Source of the DNA: Harmonia axyridis
Taxonomy: Eukaryota > Arthropoda > Insecta > Coleoptera > Coccinellidae
Assembly (NCBI RefSeq): GCF_914767665.1
Contig: NC_059504.1
Span: 35,247,720 to 35,311,719 of the forward strand
Reading direction: 5' to 3'
DNA: 64,000 nt
The notes below the pieces were generated by a model, which saw only the letters and a program-made list of their open reading frames with translations, had not been told where the DNA came from and did no database searches. Numbering within the stretch: position 1 is the first letter of the stretch; the number at the start of each line of letters is the position of its first letter. This document shows positions 11,461 to 23,838 of this stretch, piece after piece. The position numbers and the translations under genes are program-made.

Positions 11461-11573
11461 TATTTGAAATCGGTACTAAAATTGTATCGGTCAATACTAT
11501 TGACCCATATTAGTGGGTTCGATGAAATGGCCATATAGCACCTATTCCTATAACGATTAAAAGATTGGAAACT

Positions 11574-12534
11574 TTAGTGAACAAATAGGTAGGTATCTAC
11601 ATTATACAAATTTGATCATTCATGAAATGGAAATTTTCAATAAATAGTTGCTTTTTAAAGTATTTTATACCTTCATTGAATTGCTGGAAAATTGATACCA
11701 ATTTCGAAAGTGACTGCCATGTTAAAATTCTTCATATACTGAATGATCCTTCAAAATTTATTTCTGTCGTAACATTTTGACTAGTATTTCAACTGATATA
11801 TTCCATACGTTATTGAAATCAATATCTTCAAAGTACTATTCAAAAGACTCATAATGGAATTTAGAAGAATATGTCTTTCTCAATTTCATAGTCATATATG
11901 ATATGATGCATAAGTCCAAATTTAATTAATTCACATCTAAAGTGAATGTTATTTTTAGAAATATTCAGTAAAGCTATAATAAACGAACTAAAAAGAGACA
12001 TAATGAATAGACTTGCCTTTCAAATACCCATGGCCTATGTTACCTCATAAGCAATTACCTATAATATCTTATCTTGGTGAAACCTTTTTGAGAAATCAGG
12101 TTATAAGTTTGAGAGTCTCTAATTTCCAAGGTTTATTAATACATGTTTCAGTTGAGCGGAAAATAATATAACAGGGTATATATAGTTGAAATTATTAGTA
12201 TGAAAGATTTGACTTATTCATTATAAATTCAACAGCACTGCACTCAAATTCTTCAAAAACGGAGTGGTCACTTATATTTTTGCACTCCTCTGTCGTAAAA
12301 GTGTATATTTTAGATATTCAAAAAACACATGGAAACTTTTGACTGTTATCTGACTAACTTGGCTCTTTTTTTCCAGTAATAAAGCCAATTGTGAATTATC
12401 TATAAGGAGTTTTTCTATCTGTTTAATATTGTTTCATGGTAGCATAACTTTTACTCCAATCCAAGACTGAATTGATGAATGAAGCTTCTGTTCTCTTTGG
12501 TAGTTCCATCTTCTGTCGCAATAAATTCAAATTC
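11574..12534. other. Unassigned DNA with a diverged third repeat copy
   Basis: About 11890-12165 is homologous to 7500-7950 of the duplicated unit. Shared blocks include ATGATGCATAAGTCCAAATT, AATATTCAGTA and GAGAAATCAGGTTATAAG. The order is the same but there is a deletion and a roughly 52-bp insertion. It is an older copy of the same repeat. The rest shows no gene. Confidence 0.5.
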
Positions 12535-12897
12535 TCACGAAAGGGAATGTAGTTTTATAGTTTGTGGAAAATAAACGAAAAATTCCTGAAATAAAGTAAC
12601 ATTCAACCAATTAATTCCAAATAATACAAACCCTTCAAACGAACCTGAGTTGAGGAAAATGCATTCGATGATGATATCAATGTTCATTTGCAAATTTTGA
12701 CAAATATCTATCGAATTTTCGATTCGCCTAAGACTTTGCATTTTATCTGTCGGCATGTATTTAAATATTGAATAACAATTTTGGAAACTGCAAACTTTTT
12801 CAAGAACTTTCATATATCGAAATGGAATATTTATTATTAACATGACACTGACAGCCAAATTGTCCACAGATACCACAGAAATATGGGACTTGAAATG

Positions 12898-13865
12898 TCA
12901 AAATGATCCGAAACACCCCGTATACTCGAAAACCGCGGGGAGAATCGAAGGTTTGGGATTTTTCCCGGGATCTCCAGACGATTTTGAGGGGGGTCTTATT
13001 CTTGTCATTTTTGCTCTAGATGGTCCCGTTTGGGCTGTGATTTTACGTTTAAAGTTTGACGTATATGTGCAAGCGGTTTTATATATACTTAGATACTCAC
13101 TAAGTCTTAGTTGCTTGATATTTCTCTTGAGATTTTTGGGTACTGTTCCTGTTGTTGAGATGATAATTGGAATAGTTCTCGTTGATATCATACCCCACTG
13201 GCGCTTTTCTGAAATTCGAGGTCCCTATATTTTGAAATTTTTTCGACCTCTTTTTGACGCATGTTGTTGTTATTAGGTATTGCTACGTCGATGAGTATTG
13301 CTGCCTTTTGATGTTTATCAACAAGTAGTATATCTGGCCTGTTGTGAAAGACTGTTTTATCAGTCAAAACTGTACGATCCCAGTACAGTATATAGCGTTC
13401 GTTTTCCAGGATGGTTTCCGGTCGGTACTTGTAGTATGGCACTTTTTCAGAATGAATTAGTGTTAATTTGGTTGCCATTTCTTGGTGTAGTATCTCTCCT
13501 ACTGCATCGTGTCTCTCTTTATATTCATTTCCTGCAAACATTTGATATCCTCCCGTGATATGTTGGTTTGTCTCATTCGTTGGACACCTATAACAGCATC
13601 GATCGTCAGTAATAGTTCGATCCTTTAGGATATGCTTGTAGTAATTTCTTGATGAGATCACTTGATCTTGGATGGCTGAAAGAAATCCTTCCGTTTCTGG
13701 ATACATCGCACCTGATGTGAGCCAATAGTTCGACGCTTCAATGTCGACATGATCCTGGTTCACCTCGTTGAAACGTCGTCCATGTAGGGGCTTTTCTCTA
13801 CATCTTTGCAGTTTTTCTTGGATTGTCTGGTTGTTGAATGACAATTGCTCCTTGTGCCTTCGTAA
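12898..13865 (-). pseudogene. R2-like non-LTR retrotransposon, ORF 3' end
   Basis: Two overlapping minus-strand frames (13188-13844 and 12898-13191) together correspond to the C-terminal part of an R2-type Pol. In order there is LSAIQDQVISSRNYYKHIL, a zinc-knuckle-like CYRC...NQHITGG region, and then an endonuclease-like block with RPD (NRPDILLVDK) and a following aspartate (IDVAIPN). The second frame continues with IPIIISTTGTVPK. The knuckle's expected cysteine after HITGG is a tyrosine, and the frame shifts at about 13190. The reverse transcriptase domain is missing, so the copy is strongly 5'-truncated. Confidence 0.75.
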
Positions 13866-14820
13866 AGGTGTTGAAAATGCAGTTGTTAAGGTGTTGAAAA
13901 TGTTAATGTAAATGTTATTATTATTATTATAGGGTTGGAGTATTTTATTTTATTTTATGTTAAAGACCCCATTTCCAACACATTAATTTACACCCCATTT
14001 ACACGAATCATCTGAAACCCCTGTTTTCTAGCCAAATGTGAGAGATACAAGGTACACGTTAATCGAAGCTTCGGGCGATACAGAAAACTTAAATCTTGCA
14101 AAACTGATAGACATTCTGTGGTGTAAACAATTCTCGATTATTGTTTTGTTGAAATTATATTAATCATATACTTTGATATTGTTGCTCGAAACGTCCATTT
14201 CTAAATATTGTTCGAGGAGTTCTTTTTAATTCGATATTTTGCAACGCGTTCGAATATAACCGCTGATATGAAATCGATTTTGTATGCAAATCTGCCTGCA
14301 ACTCCAGGCAATAAAAGTGGCTATAATTAGTGAATCTTACGTGTTGGATGTTATTTTCGCATTATCGTTTTAATGATGATTCTTGCACACAGACAACTGT
14401 AATTTACTATTATCTACTCTGAAGAAATTGAGGATCTTCCATCGCTTATTTGTGAAATCCTTCGTTAAGAGTGAGATCCGATTAATAAACATGAATGATA
14501 ATCCATCCAAATTCGTTCATCTTACTAAACGGTGAATTGTAAAGAGGATTCCTCCAATTAAAATTCTTAAATTAGAGTTGTTAATTGTCATTGCGACATA
14601 GTTGTCACAATATCCAAATACTCTAATTTGCTGAATTCCGTGGAACATACGAGTTTTTCCGGAAAATAGAGAGGTGCTATTTCATATGATGGAATGAAAA
14701 AATATTGCAGAAGATATTATTATATTATTGTAACTGTTTGCTATAAAATGAGAAGTAGTTAATCGTCGAAAATAGGCACGAGATCATTGAGGAATGGAGT
14801 GATCTACATAAACAGTGTGT
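13866..14820. other. Unassigned AT-rich DNA
   Basis: It begins with an (ATT)n run at about 13917-13936 that may mark the truncation edge of the LINE or a separate tail. No coding or structural feature beyond this is seen. Confidence 0.4.
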
Positions 14821-14821
14821 A

Positions 14822-15402
14822 TCTGAGGCGGATATTTGATATAAAATTTTTTGAAAAACCTTCTCCCGGAAAAGTTTCACCCCTCCGAAGATTAACAAAC
14901 AAAATTTTCAAACATTTGTAATAGATATTGTCGATATTCGACAGGTTTTTGTTCTTTATTTGTTCGCTATTGTTTTAGTTGTTAAAATCTCAGCATAGTT
15001 GAATCATAACTTTGTTGGCTTTTGTTCAATAAAATGCTATTCAACATGAGCTTGCAATATATTTTTGTTTTTCTCGTAAATGCTCAAGTTTTCGAAAAAA
15101 CTTGTGAAGATAATAATGTTAGAGAATGAATTGAGCTTTTCAACCATGGTTTTTTAAAAGGAGTATTTCCATACAAAAAAAATTGTAGCGAAAAATATTT
15201 TTAGGGTTGACAACTTCAACCCCTTCTGAAGATTCTTCAGGGTAATTTTATTGACAAAGAAAATTTACCAAGTTCAGTGTCTTCAGCTCAATTTACATGG
15301 AAAATAAAAAAGAGAAGAAATTTTTTTTGTTGATTGTCGGATGTAACTTTTCCGCGGGAAGGTTTTTCAAAAAATTTTATACCAAATACCCACCTTAATT
15401 TT
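14822..15402. repeat. Foldback element with ~65-bp inverted arms
   Basis: The left arm contains ATAAAATTTTTTGAAAAACC and the right arm (about 15335-15402) contains its reverse complement GGTTTTTCAAAAAATTTTAT. The flanking GGAAAAGTT and AACTTTTCC blocks are also inverted. The interior has no frame of interest. Likely a decayed miniature inverted-repeat element. Confidence 0.6.
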
Positions 15403-15990
15403 CATCACAGAATTACCTGTTAAGTTTTTTGGTGTCATTCAGAAACACCCTGTATAGGATGAATCTGAATTGTCCAGGTTCATGACCTTCTGATAAACCC
15501 CTGTACATTTTTAGTTCAAACTGCAAACAGTCTTATAATACTTCGTATGAAAAAGGTTTTCCGAAGAAAACTTTTTCTGCAGAAATATTAAAAAAAAATG
15601 TGAGTCCTCGTCGCCACCATTTCTTTCATAAGAATCCCATTAACTCATGAACTGTTGAGTGTGTACCCAAGGTATGGCATAGATATTGCTGAAATTTTTA
15701 TCGAAAAAGCTATCTAACGATGCAATGATATACTACGTGCGCCATCTAAAATAAGGAAGGAGAAGGCTGTTTACGGTATAACCGTGGTAGTTGTAGAAGT
15801 TGTAGAGATCTGAAAATATTTCAGGGAGAAAGATCATTGACTCAAACCCCAACATGCAAATCTTTTGCACAAAGTTAAGATTAGTTTGCCATAAACGTAT
15901 ATTAAGCCATCGCGGTGAATCACCCTGTATTATACATATATGTATAGTTTGTTAGAACTCAGACTTTCATCAAATATTGTATCCAATTAT
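15403..15990. other. Unassigned DNA with CACCCTGTAT motifs
   Basis: ACACCCTGTATA at about 15448 and CACCCTGTATTATA at about 15925 resemble right termini of Tc1/mariner-type or miniature elements, but no paired left termini were identified. No gene is recognised. Confidence 0.35.
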
Positions 15991-16003
15991 TTCGATGCGT
16001 TTT

Positions 16004-16425
16004 TCAAGGGTTTTCTATAAGAGGTTTCATTTTGAAAAAAAGCAATATGAAAGGTATGCCATTTACGATGAATAACGATATCAGCCAAAAGGCAAATTAC
16101 AACGCCATATCCTTTTCATAAAATTTTCCATGATCAATTCGAAAATTTGCAGCTGTATGTCCTCAATAACTTTACGATTTCCATTTTTAAGATCGATTGT
16201 GGAGCATTGAAATAGACCTCATCTTTCACGTGGCCCAAAAGAAAAAAAGTCTAAAAGTATTAAATCACAAGATCTCGGTGGCCAATTGTAATCACTTCTT
16301 CAAGAAATCACACATCCAGGAAAATTTTCTTGCTAACTTGCAATTGTTTCTTTCTTTATGTGTAACGTAGCGCCATTTTGTTGAAAATAATCAACATCTC
16401 ACATTCCGGCGATAAAAAAATCATT
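16004..16425 (-). pseudogene. mariner-like transposase relic (GGGNTTTC-terminus family)
   Basis: It begins AGGGTTTTCTATAAGAGGTTTC, a variant of the terminus seen at 54419 and 55175. The interior is homologous to the reverse complement of 54880-55100 (blocks around CATCTTTCACGTGGCCC and AAATCACAAGATCTCGGTGG, which encode a degraded PPRSCDL / FLWG transposase region on the minus strand). Heavily mutated. Confidence 0.6.
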
Positions 16426-16502
16426 AATCATAACCTAATTTCCAAGGTCGTCGAGAAAACGAAAAACCTGGGTTTTCGTCAATATAACAGGCGACAGCAG
16501 CA

Positions 16503-17205
16503 CAGTGGCATGGGCCCCCCCGCGAGAATTATACCAAGGCCTCTTGTTTTCAGGTAAATCCCTTCATTTATTTTGTTGTATATATGCGTTCTGCTTCTAT
16601 GCTTTAATCACCTACTAGCACTGTGAATAAATAACAACTTCTCAGATAACTGGGAGAAATTATATTGAAATCTCAAAACAAACGTATAATTCTTTGAAAT
16701 GATATAAAATATAAAAAAAAAACAAAGGAACAAATTGAGATCACTACTATAAAAGTGCATAACATATGATCAAAAAATTAATAAAGTATCAAAATCCCTT
16801 GGAAATGATCATTGAATATAACAGGTATATAATATAAACTCAGTGAAAATCTCTTCTTCTTGCCTATCTGCAAATAATAATATTGCAAGTCCACTTAGTC
16901 TCCCTTGTGACATTTTATTCCGTTAATAAATTTGATGATTTTTAATTTGGAAAATCCCTAGTGCTGAGCTGAAAGCTTCGATTTGGAACCAAGTCGGCTA
17001 GGGGCTGGACTGGGATGGCTTGCGACAAATAATAACGTGCAGGTACTGCACACATCAGAATATATTCTGATAATTTATTCGCGTTATCAGAATATAATAA
17101 CAATTTCAAACATATTATTACCACTTCCGCTTGGGCCCTCTGGGCCCCCGTGACATCTAGCCCCCCCGCGCCGCGGGGTTTCGCGGTATAGTAGAACCGC
17201 CACTG
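16503..17205. mobile_element. hAT-type non-autonomous element with 8-bp target duplication
   Basis: The ends are CAGTGGC (16503) and GCCACTG (17205). The flanks are CAGCAGCA on both sides (16495-16502 and 17206-17213), an exact 8-bp duplication. CAGTGGC-type ends and 8-bp duplications are characteristic of hAT transposons. The 703-bp interior has very GC-rich ends (runs of C and CCGCGG) and an AT-rich centre, with no transposase. The exact flanks indicate a fairly recent insertion. Confidence 0.8.
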
Positions 17206-17213
17206 CAGCAGCA

Positions 17214-18595
17214 ATATTCTCAGCTGTTCTGATTCTTAATATCAGTAACTTGTTCTTATAGCTCAAACATTTCCTGCAGTTCCACTACTGATACTCGATA
17301 AGTGTAGTAGTGTAGTGAATTCAACAATTTCATTGCGTTGTGGAAGCATATATACATAGTTCAATTTTTAGTAATGACGTAGCTTTTACTCACAATGTCG
17401 AAAAATGAAAGCTTCAAAAAAGAAAACTGTCCTTATAGCTGCCAATTCAAAATGGACTCTATTATTGGAAATCCCTTATTACTTCGAGATAAAAGCATTT
17501 CATGTATTATAAACATGCTGATATAAACATTTTTCGAACATTATATCTCAATGATTATTAGAATATTATTCTATTAGTTCGACATACTTCAAGCTCGTAT
17601 ACTCTCAAACAGAGATTATCGAATAAAAAACGGTAAACAAAAGGCGTTTTAAGTACATAATACAGTTCAATCATTCCATTAATTGGGCATAGCTTCAGTA
17701 CTATGATAATCAATCCACCTTATTATTGAAGGTGTTGAAATAGCATAAACCATCCTGCAAGAGTAATAGTACAAAAAAAAATACATAGTTATAAGTGGGT
17801 CGGTCACTTTGCATAACACTCTGGAATATTATTATTTTATTTGATACCTAGGCCCGTGAGAATGTAAATCGGTTTCAAATGAATATCGGCCAACCCATCA
17901 GGTTATAAAGCGCATAATCGAAAACTATTTCATGTAACCGCCTTACATTGTGCATTAGAAGCGGAAAATAGGCATTATTCTTTTATTAGTCATGAACGAT
18001 CAGGGCAGTTCTCTGATATGATATACTGAAACCAACCACCCTCAGTAACTAGAAGAACATGATTCAAAGCAACTTCCGAAGACGAATATTTTTCGAATAT
18101 AAATATATCTGGTCGGTGGAAAAATTTTACGAACTAAATTATTCATACTATCTATTCCTTAACCCAAAAAAAGAGAATTATAACAGGTTTGGCCCTTCGT
18201 TTTCTTTTCCTTCGCTGCTAACAACAACATTTGTTTCTCAATAAATAACATTGGGAGAGCAGTTAACACTCAAAAAAGTTTTAATGCGCTTCAAAGTGAA
18301 AAAACAACGTTCTGCTTCTGCAGTTTTCATGAGCATGATTGCAATTGCGAGTTGCAGATGAAAGGCCTCTGAGAAGTCTTCTTGTAAATTATTTGCTATC
18401 AAAAACTGGAGTAGATGGACTGCTCTGGAGACCTTTTAAATATGTTCTTCTTTAAATTACTTTCAATTCTCTATCTTCGATGTTTCTGTCAAAAAAATGA
18501 AATAGTGGGAATTTCTGAATTTGAATGATGGATTGTTTTACTCCAAGGGAATGAGCATGGTTATAATTATGAAAGCCTAAATCTAAACTTGTCAC
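17214..18595. other. Unassigned AT-rich DNA
   Basis: No coding segment or repeat is recognised. Open frames of about 60 codons here have no motif. Confidence 0.45.
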
Positions 18596-18800
18596 GGTGT
18601 TTCATTGTAGCAGCTTCCTCGCAGCCTGAGATAGATTCATTCTAGACTCCTGCACCCCTGGGAATCAGGCTGTTGAATTACAACTGGTACTTGGAGATTG
18701 GAAGCATAGCCAACCGGCTGTTCCATGGTCTCTCGTCACTCTTGATATGGGGGAATGCGTATGAGAGGACGGGAACTATCAAGAAGAAGAAGAAGAAGAA
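18596..18800 (+). mobile_element. Possible SINE/LINE 3' end with (AAG)n tail
   Basis: A GC-richer stretch ends in five or more AAG units at about 18781-18799. Simple-repeat tails of this type terminate truncated non-LTR retroelements; a second (GAA)n-tailed fragment lies at 33809-33885. The family is not recognised. Confidence 0.4.
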
Positions 18801-19220
18801 TGATGGATGTGAAAATTCGACGAATATACCTCAAGATTCTCAACCGAAAACAAATTAGCCACTTCCAAGTAATCTGCGATACTTTTTTATGTCCACAGAA
18901 TCAGCAGTTCTTTTTTGCGGCTTGGAATATACTATATCAATATGACGCATCAAACGATAAAAAAAACTGTTGGCCAGAAAACGAACTTGGAGTCATTTAA
19001 TAAACTCAAAAGGGCACCAACTTTTGTAATGGTATCCGATTGTCTGGACGATGATTGTATTTACTCCATACACTCGATAAGGTCTTCTCTGTTTTCATAA
19101 ACAGTGTTCTGTTCTAATTTTGAAATCACACCTTGTAGCAGATGCATTTGGAACATCCAACGACCTCATCTAATACAGAAACGCGTAGTGAAAAATTGGA
19201 GTAGCAATTCGTAATATCAC
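18801..19220. other. Unassigned DNA
   Basis: Nothing supportable is seen between the (AAG)n tail and the hAT relic. Confidence 0.4.
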
Positions 19221-19745
19221 TCAGATCGGAAAAAAGAAGCAAGCATTTGTATTTATATTAGTTGCTAGTGATATTATCGAATTTATTTGGTGTGCGTAAC
19301 AATGAATATAATACGCATACTGGAATTCATCTTTGATAATTTTTTGCACAACACCGTGGACGAAACTCATAACAGTGGCACTATCAAAGCTTTGCGAAAT
19401 TATTTGATCAAATTTTTTTGAAACGTTTTCAATAGAGCCAGCTGACGCTATAGGATTATGATCAAAAGCCCAAAAATCTTTCAACCGTCTGCTAAAGTAT
19501 AATGGAACACTATAATCATTTGAAAAATGTTCAAAATGTCACTTGTTTCATCACTTATCATGAATTTTGAGGTAGCAATTTCTTTCTTAATATGTGCATG
19601 ACACGCATATAATTCATTTTGAATCTCTTTGGATATTCCTTTAAATACTGTGGGTTGATTCAAATGATTCCTGAGTGCTAAATCTAATTCAGTAGAAAAA
19701 TTGATAAGATCTTTTTTTCCTGGATCAATCGAATCATTTCCTTCT
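19221..19745 (-). pseudogene. hAT transposase relic (ZMYM1-like)
   Basis: Two abutting minus-strand frames match successive parts of a hAT transposase of the type annotated as zinc finger MYM-type protein 1. First comes FKGISKEIQNEL with a degraded ISDETSD (first acidic catalytic region). Then, after a frame change at about 19481, comes SFVHGVVQKI followed by YYIHCYAHQINSII. The His-Cys-Tyr-Ala-His block is highly typical. Upstream coding extends to about 19745 (LNQPTVF preceded by ELDLALRNH). The dimerisation domain and the last catalytic glutamate are absent. Confidence 0.75.
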
Positions 19746-20766
19746 TAATTGCATTAATTGAGCCACTGACTGTATGTGATGATCAAATTTCATGCAATGA
19801 TTTTGTGTCTACTCATGACAAAAAATCCCAAAAATCGTTTCAAGCAAGCTTCAGACTGATCAAATTTCTGTACTTATACTTGATTGAGTTTCTAGAAAGA
19901 TTTTGTGTCAGTAGTTATGTATAGGTACCTACCTAACGTTTCTATTATCAATAGCTTGGGATTTTTTTTATGTCACGATCTGGGTACTTATTTCATGTTC
20001 CATATTTTGCCACATAAGAAAGTGAGGAGAAATCTGATTAACGACTGAGTATCGAAAAATAACACTTCAAATTGAATATTTCTGTTCATGTCGACTGGAT
20101 ATTGCTCACCGGATATCTCTGTCAAAGTAATCAGTGTAGAAGTGATTTTCTAAGAATTCTTCGACTTGCTATACAATATCGTGACTTCAGATTAACATAA
20201 ATCCTACTCCGATATATTCGGTAGCAACGTGTCGTGAATTCTGGAGTAGCTACATTTCCAACACATCTTGATTGATGTGTTAGTGTTCTGGGCGAATAAG
20301 TGGTTTTGGAATAGTTCAATTTTTTTCTCGACTCCTCTTGATTTGACCACCTAGTTGAGATATCCCAAAAATGTTGCTCCTTTATATTACATAAATCTGT
20401 CATATATAATTGGTTCTCAGATTAAAAAACCTAGCTTAGGAAATATCGAATATTATTCACATTAAACTAGACGACTTTTCATCAAAAGATTTAATGAGAA
20501 AGAGTTGTAAAAAAACTGCGCTAAAAAAAGAAGAGAGACAACAGATTTTGAACGCTGGACCAGTCATGCGCCAATTACACCTTTGAAGACCACATAACTG
20601 TACTTTGTGCAAGTTTTCAATGCTCCAATTATTTTTGGATAGAATGATGTACTCGGACATTTGTGATCTGAAAAAAAATAAATAACTTAATTTTGCTTAC
20701 ATGAATATAATTTGTAAAACCAACATTTTGATTCATCAATGATTTGTATGTATTCAATTATTTGTA
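19746..20766. other. Unassigned DNA
   Basis: Minus-strand frames of 67-90 codons exist (20131-20403 and 20457-20660), but I see no family motif. They are not called as genes. Confidence 0.4.
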
Positions 20767-20799
20767 AAGGGTGTTTTTTCAGAAACTTCAGAACTTTAA

Positions 20800-21284
20800 A
20801 TGATGAAATTGATCATATTTTCCCAATTTCTTTCACCCATGATAATAATAATAATAATAAGAGAGTGTATTCAGATGATACGATGGTATAATTGCTTCTT
20901 TGTGATTCTTGTATTGTCCGGAACTATCGCTTCCAAAGCCAAAGCCCAAAGCTAGATTCAATAATTTTTTAGGGCTTTCCAATAGGTATCATTTTGATAT
21001 TAAAAAAAAAATGAGTATACCAACCGAATGGGTTATAATACCATATCCTTTACATAAAAATTCGCACATATGTATGTGCTCGATAATTTCACGAATTCCA
21101 AGGTTTTGAATATATTGATGTGGAGCATTAGCATAGACCTTATTTTTCACGTGACCCCAAAGAAGAAGTCTAAAGGTTTTAAATAACAAGATCTGTGTGG
21201 ACAATTGTGATCACCTATTCGAGAAATAACATGGTAAGGAATCTCCTCTTGAAAAATAGCGATTGTTTTCATTATTTGATTAAT
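20800..21284 (-). mobile_element. Truncated mariner-like relic plus flanking shared repeat
   Basis: AGGGCTTTCCAATAGG at 20968 is the terminus of the family seen complete at 54419-55175. The following sequence encodes, on the minus strand, a degraded FLWGHVKNKVYANAP transposase segment. It is cut off at 21285, where another element starts. Homology to the 55-kb copy extends beyond the terminus (20800-20967 matches the reverse complement of 55176-55330), so the two loci share more than the transposon. Confidence 0.65.
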
Positions 21285-21285
21285 A

Positions 21286-22236
21286 AAGGGTTTTTTTTAG
21301 AGCTATAGAACTTTAAATTGCAAAACAACGATGGATTATTCGATTGACATGAATTTTATTTATCCGCAAGATAATCTTGTGGCATTACATTTTAAATATG
21401 ATTTCTGGCATATGACCGCCACGGCTGGCTCGGATGTAGTCCAATTTGGACATCCAATTTTCGATGACTTTTTCCAACATTTGTGGCCGTATATCGGCAA
21501 TAACACGGCGAATGTTGTCTTCCAAATGGTCAAGGGTTTGTGGCTTATTCGCATAGACCAATGATTTTACATAGCCCCACAGGAAGTAGTCTAGCGGTGT
21601 TAAATCACAAGATCTTGGAGGCCAATTCACAGGTCCAAAACGTGAAATAAGGCTGTCACCAAACGTGTCTTTCAATAAATCGTAAATCGATTGTGGCACG
21701 AGTTGTGTGACATGTTGCGCCATCTTGTTGGAACCACAGCTCCTGGACATCATGGTTGTTTAATTCAGGAATGAAAAAGTTAGTAATCATGGCTCTATAC
21801 CGATCACCATTTACTGTAACGTTTTGGCCATCATCGTTTTTGAAGAAGTACGGACCAATGATTCCACCAGCCGATAAAGCGCACCAAACAGTCAGTTTTT
21901 CTGGATGTAACGGTGCTTCGAGATACACTTGAGGATAAGCTTCACTACAAATGCGGCAGTTTTGTTTGTTGACGTAGCCATTCAACCAGAAGTGCGCTTT
22001 ATCGCTAAACGATAAAATGGACGTAGTGCGCGATACGTATTTCGCACAGAACCATTATTTTCGAAATGAAATTGCACTATTTGCAAGCGTTGTTCAGGCG
22101 TGAGTCTATTCATGATGAATTTCCAAACCAAACTGAGAATCAAGTGAGAATCAATTGACAACTGTTGAATCGGTCGCGATCTTGAACAGTAATGCCAACT
22201 TAAAGTGATAGATATACCTCGAGAAAAACACCCTTT
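21286..22236 (-). mobile_element. mariner-like transposon relic with AAAGGGTGTTTTT ends
   Basis: The right end (AAAACACCCTTTAT, about 22227-22240) and the left end (ATAAAGGGTTTTTTTTAGAG, 21285) are inverted. Between them three minus-strand frames encode a transposase in order. First is an N-terminal helix-turn-helix start (LTPEQRLQIVQFHFENNGSV). Next is a middle part with GGIIGPYFF and the catalytic WFQQDGATCHT. Last is the C-terminal WPPRSCDLTPLDYFLWG. Frameshifts at about 21985 and 21700 separate them. The spacing between the last two aspartates is about 41 residues once the shift is allowed for, which places it near the DD41D group. Non-functional. Confidence 0.8.
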
Positions 22237-22384
22237 ATGTTTTGTAAATTGTTGAATCAAGAAAAAGTGTGCAATATTTCAATAAGAACAAGAACATATA
22301 TTTTGTAGAACTTTACTGTTAATTCAGGATATACATATAATAAAACTTTCATTGTTGTCCGAAAGACATGGATTTGTGCTAGGG

Positions 22385-23838
22385 TAGGGCTGCCATACGT
22401 CCCGGTTTGGATCATGGTGTCCCTGTGTCCCGGTCAGTTATTGAATTGTCCCGGTTAGTAATTCGACCGTTATAAGATTCATATTTCCTTATATAGAGTA
22501 GGTAAGAAAAAACTTGTTTTCATGGAATCTCAACGGATTCCAGTAATCATTAAGCTGAAAAGCTGTTTCCGTTGTTCAATCATTATTTTTCAGAAACTGA
22601 AGGATTAAATATATAATTATAAATAATAATAAATCACCTTATACAATCTCTTCATTTTGTATTGAATCCTGAGAGAACCTTAATATTTCCAAATAAAATA
22701 TTTTCGCTGTGAGCGGGTATAACACAAATAGGTACTCAATTCGAAGTGAAATAAAGTCGAGTTTCTTTTTAATTTGAAGACATTTTTTCCAAGGACATCA
22801 AAACTATCGGTTGTCTAGCGCACATACTTCACAATACTGCTTCCACTTTCGCCGATATGATGTCAATTTCTGTGCAGTCTATTGGTCTTAAAATTTAAAA
22901 ATATTTTTCGGTATTTTCTGTAAGGTCAACCGATCATTCCCATTCTAGAATTCTAGAATTCGATGGCTTTCGCTTCTTCTAGCTATTGAACGCTTGGTGA
23001 AGCAATGGGTGCCATTAAAAAAAATTTCTTAGCTGAAAAAAGGGCCTCAAAAGCTGTAACCGATTTTTTTTGACTCTTTATTAGAACTTTATACTCTATT
23101 TCTACACAGTCAAGCATTTCTGATTGACAATTCGATTGAAAGGATTGAAAAATCATTAATTACTCTTATTAAAGTAAAAATTAATTGAGAGAATACTAAG
23201 AAAGAGTTTAATGGAAGATTACTAAATAAATATTTTGGGAACCAAACAAGACAACTCTACAACGAACTAAAGAATGATAGCACGATGAATACAATGCGAT
23301 AAGTTAAATTTGACAGTGACGTCAGAGATTTTGCACAACACCCGATATCTCGAATATAATCGATTCGGCCAATTCGATATATTTGCATGAATGGTTTTGA
23401 ATGATGTTCCTTAATGAAATCTAGTTGGATATTTCTGTTGGGTATTTAAATGGAAAAGGTTTCACACTAGAAAAAATTACTTGAAAAGGCCAAAACTTTG
23501 AAATATATAAATGGGCTAAGAAAAATGGCACCGAGAATCAAGCCTAAAAAAAAAGGCACCTACCTACTCGTTTATTGTTGCGACTCTATGTTATTTTTAT
23601 TGCGAGTTGATATATTGTTTTTGTTCTTTATTAATCATTTCAGTGGATATATCTGAAAGAATGAGTCGTATTTTATTGGGGAATGTGTTATAATTCAACT
23701 ACCAAGTGCAAAAAAGTCAATAATCCTAGAAACCCCGGATTATTATTGAATCAGATAACTTTTTAATTTTTATGTGGTTTTTAACGTATTTCTGTGCCAC
23801 TCGTCCCGGTCGATGTCCCAACATTTATGGCAGCCCTA
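22385..23838. mobile_element. hAT-type element, 13-bp TIRs and 8-bp target duplication
   Basis: The termini are TAGGGCTGCCATA and TATGGCAGCCCTA, exact inverted repeats. Both flanks are TGCTAGGG (22377-22384 and 23839-23846). Subterminal GTCCCGG-type motifs also face each other (about 22400-22435 and 23802-23815). The 1454-bp interior has no transposase that I recognise. The 8-bp duplication argues for the hAT superfamily, and the perfect duplication and terminal repeats suggest a young insertion. Confidence 0.85.

Larger units (their letters stand above)
8912..11573. repeat. 2.74-kb tandem duplication, unit 2
   Basis: It is collinear with unit 1 at an offset of 2738 bp, then 2772 bp after a 34-bp insertion at 8941-8974. 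It ends in ACGATTAAAAGATTGGAAACT, the same sequence that precedes the junction at 8911. Five extra bases (CATGG) lie at the junction. Unit 2 keeps a tryptophan codon (TGG, about 11389) where unit 1 has TAG (8617), so unit 2 preserves the older state there. Confidence 0.9.

Noticed and set aside
12842..13276. Plus-strand 144-codon frame
   Set aside because: It is antisense to the R2-like LINE coding sequence, which has real family motifs on the minus strand.
18673..19000. Frames with a Lys/Arg-rich run
   Set aside because: The basic run is the (AAG)n repeat tail read in two frames.
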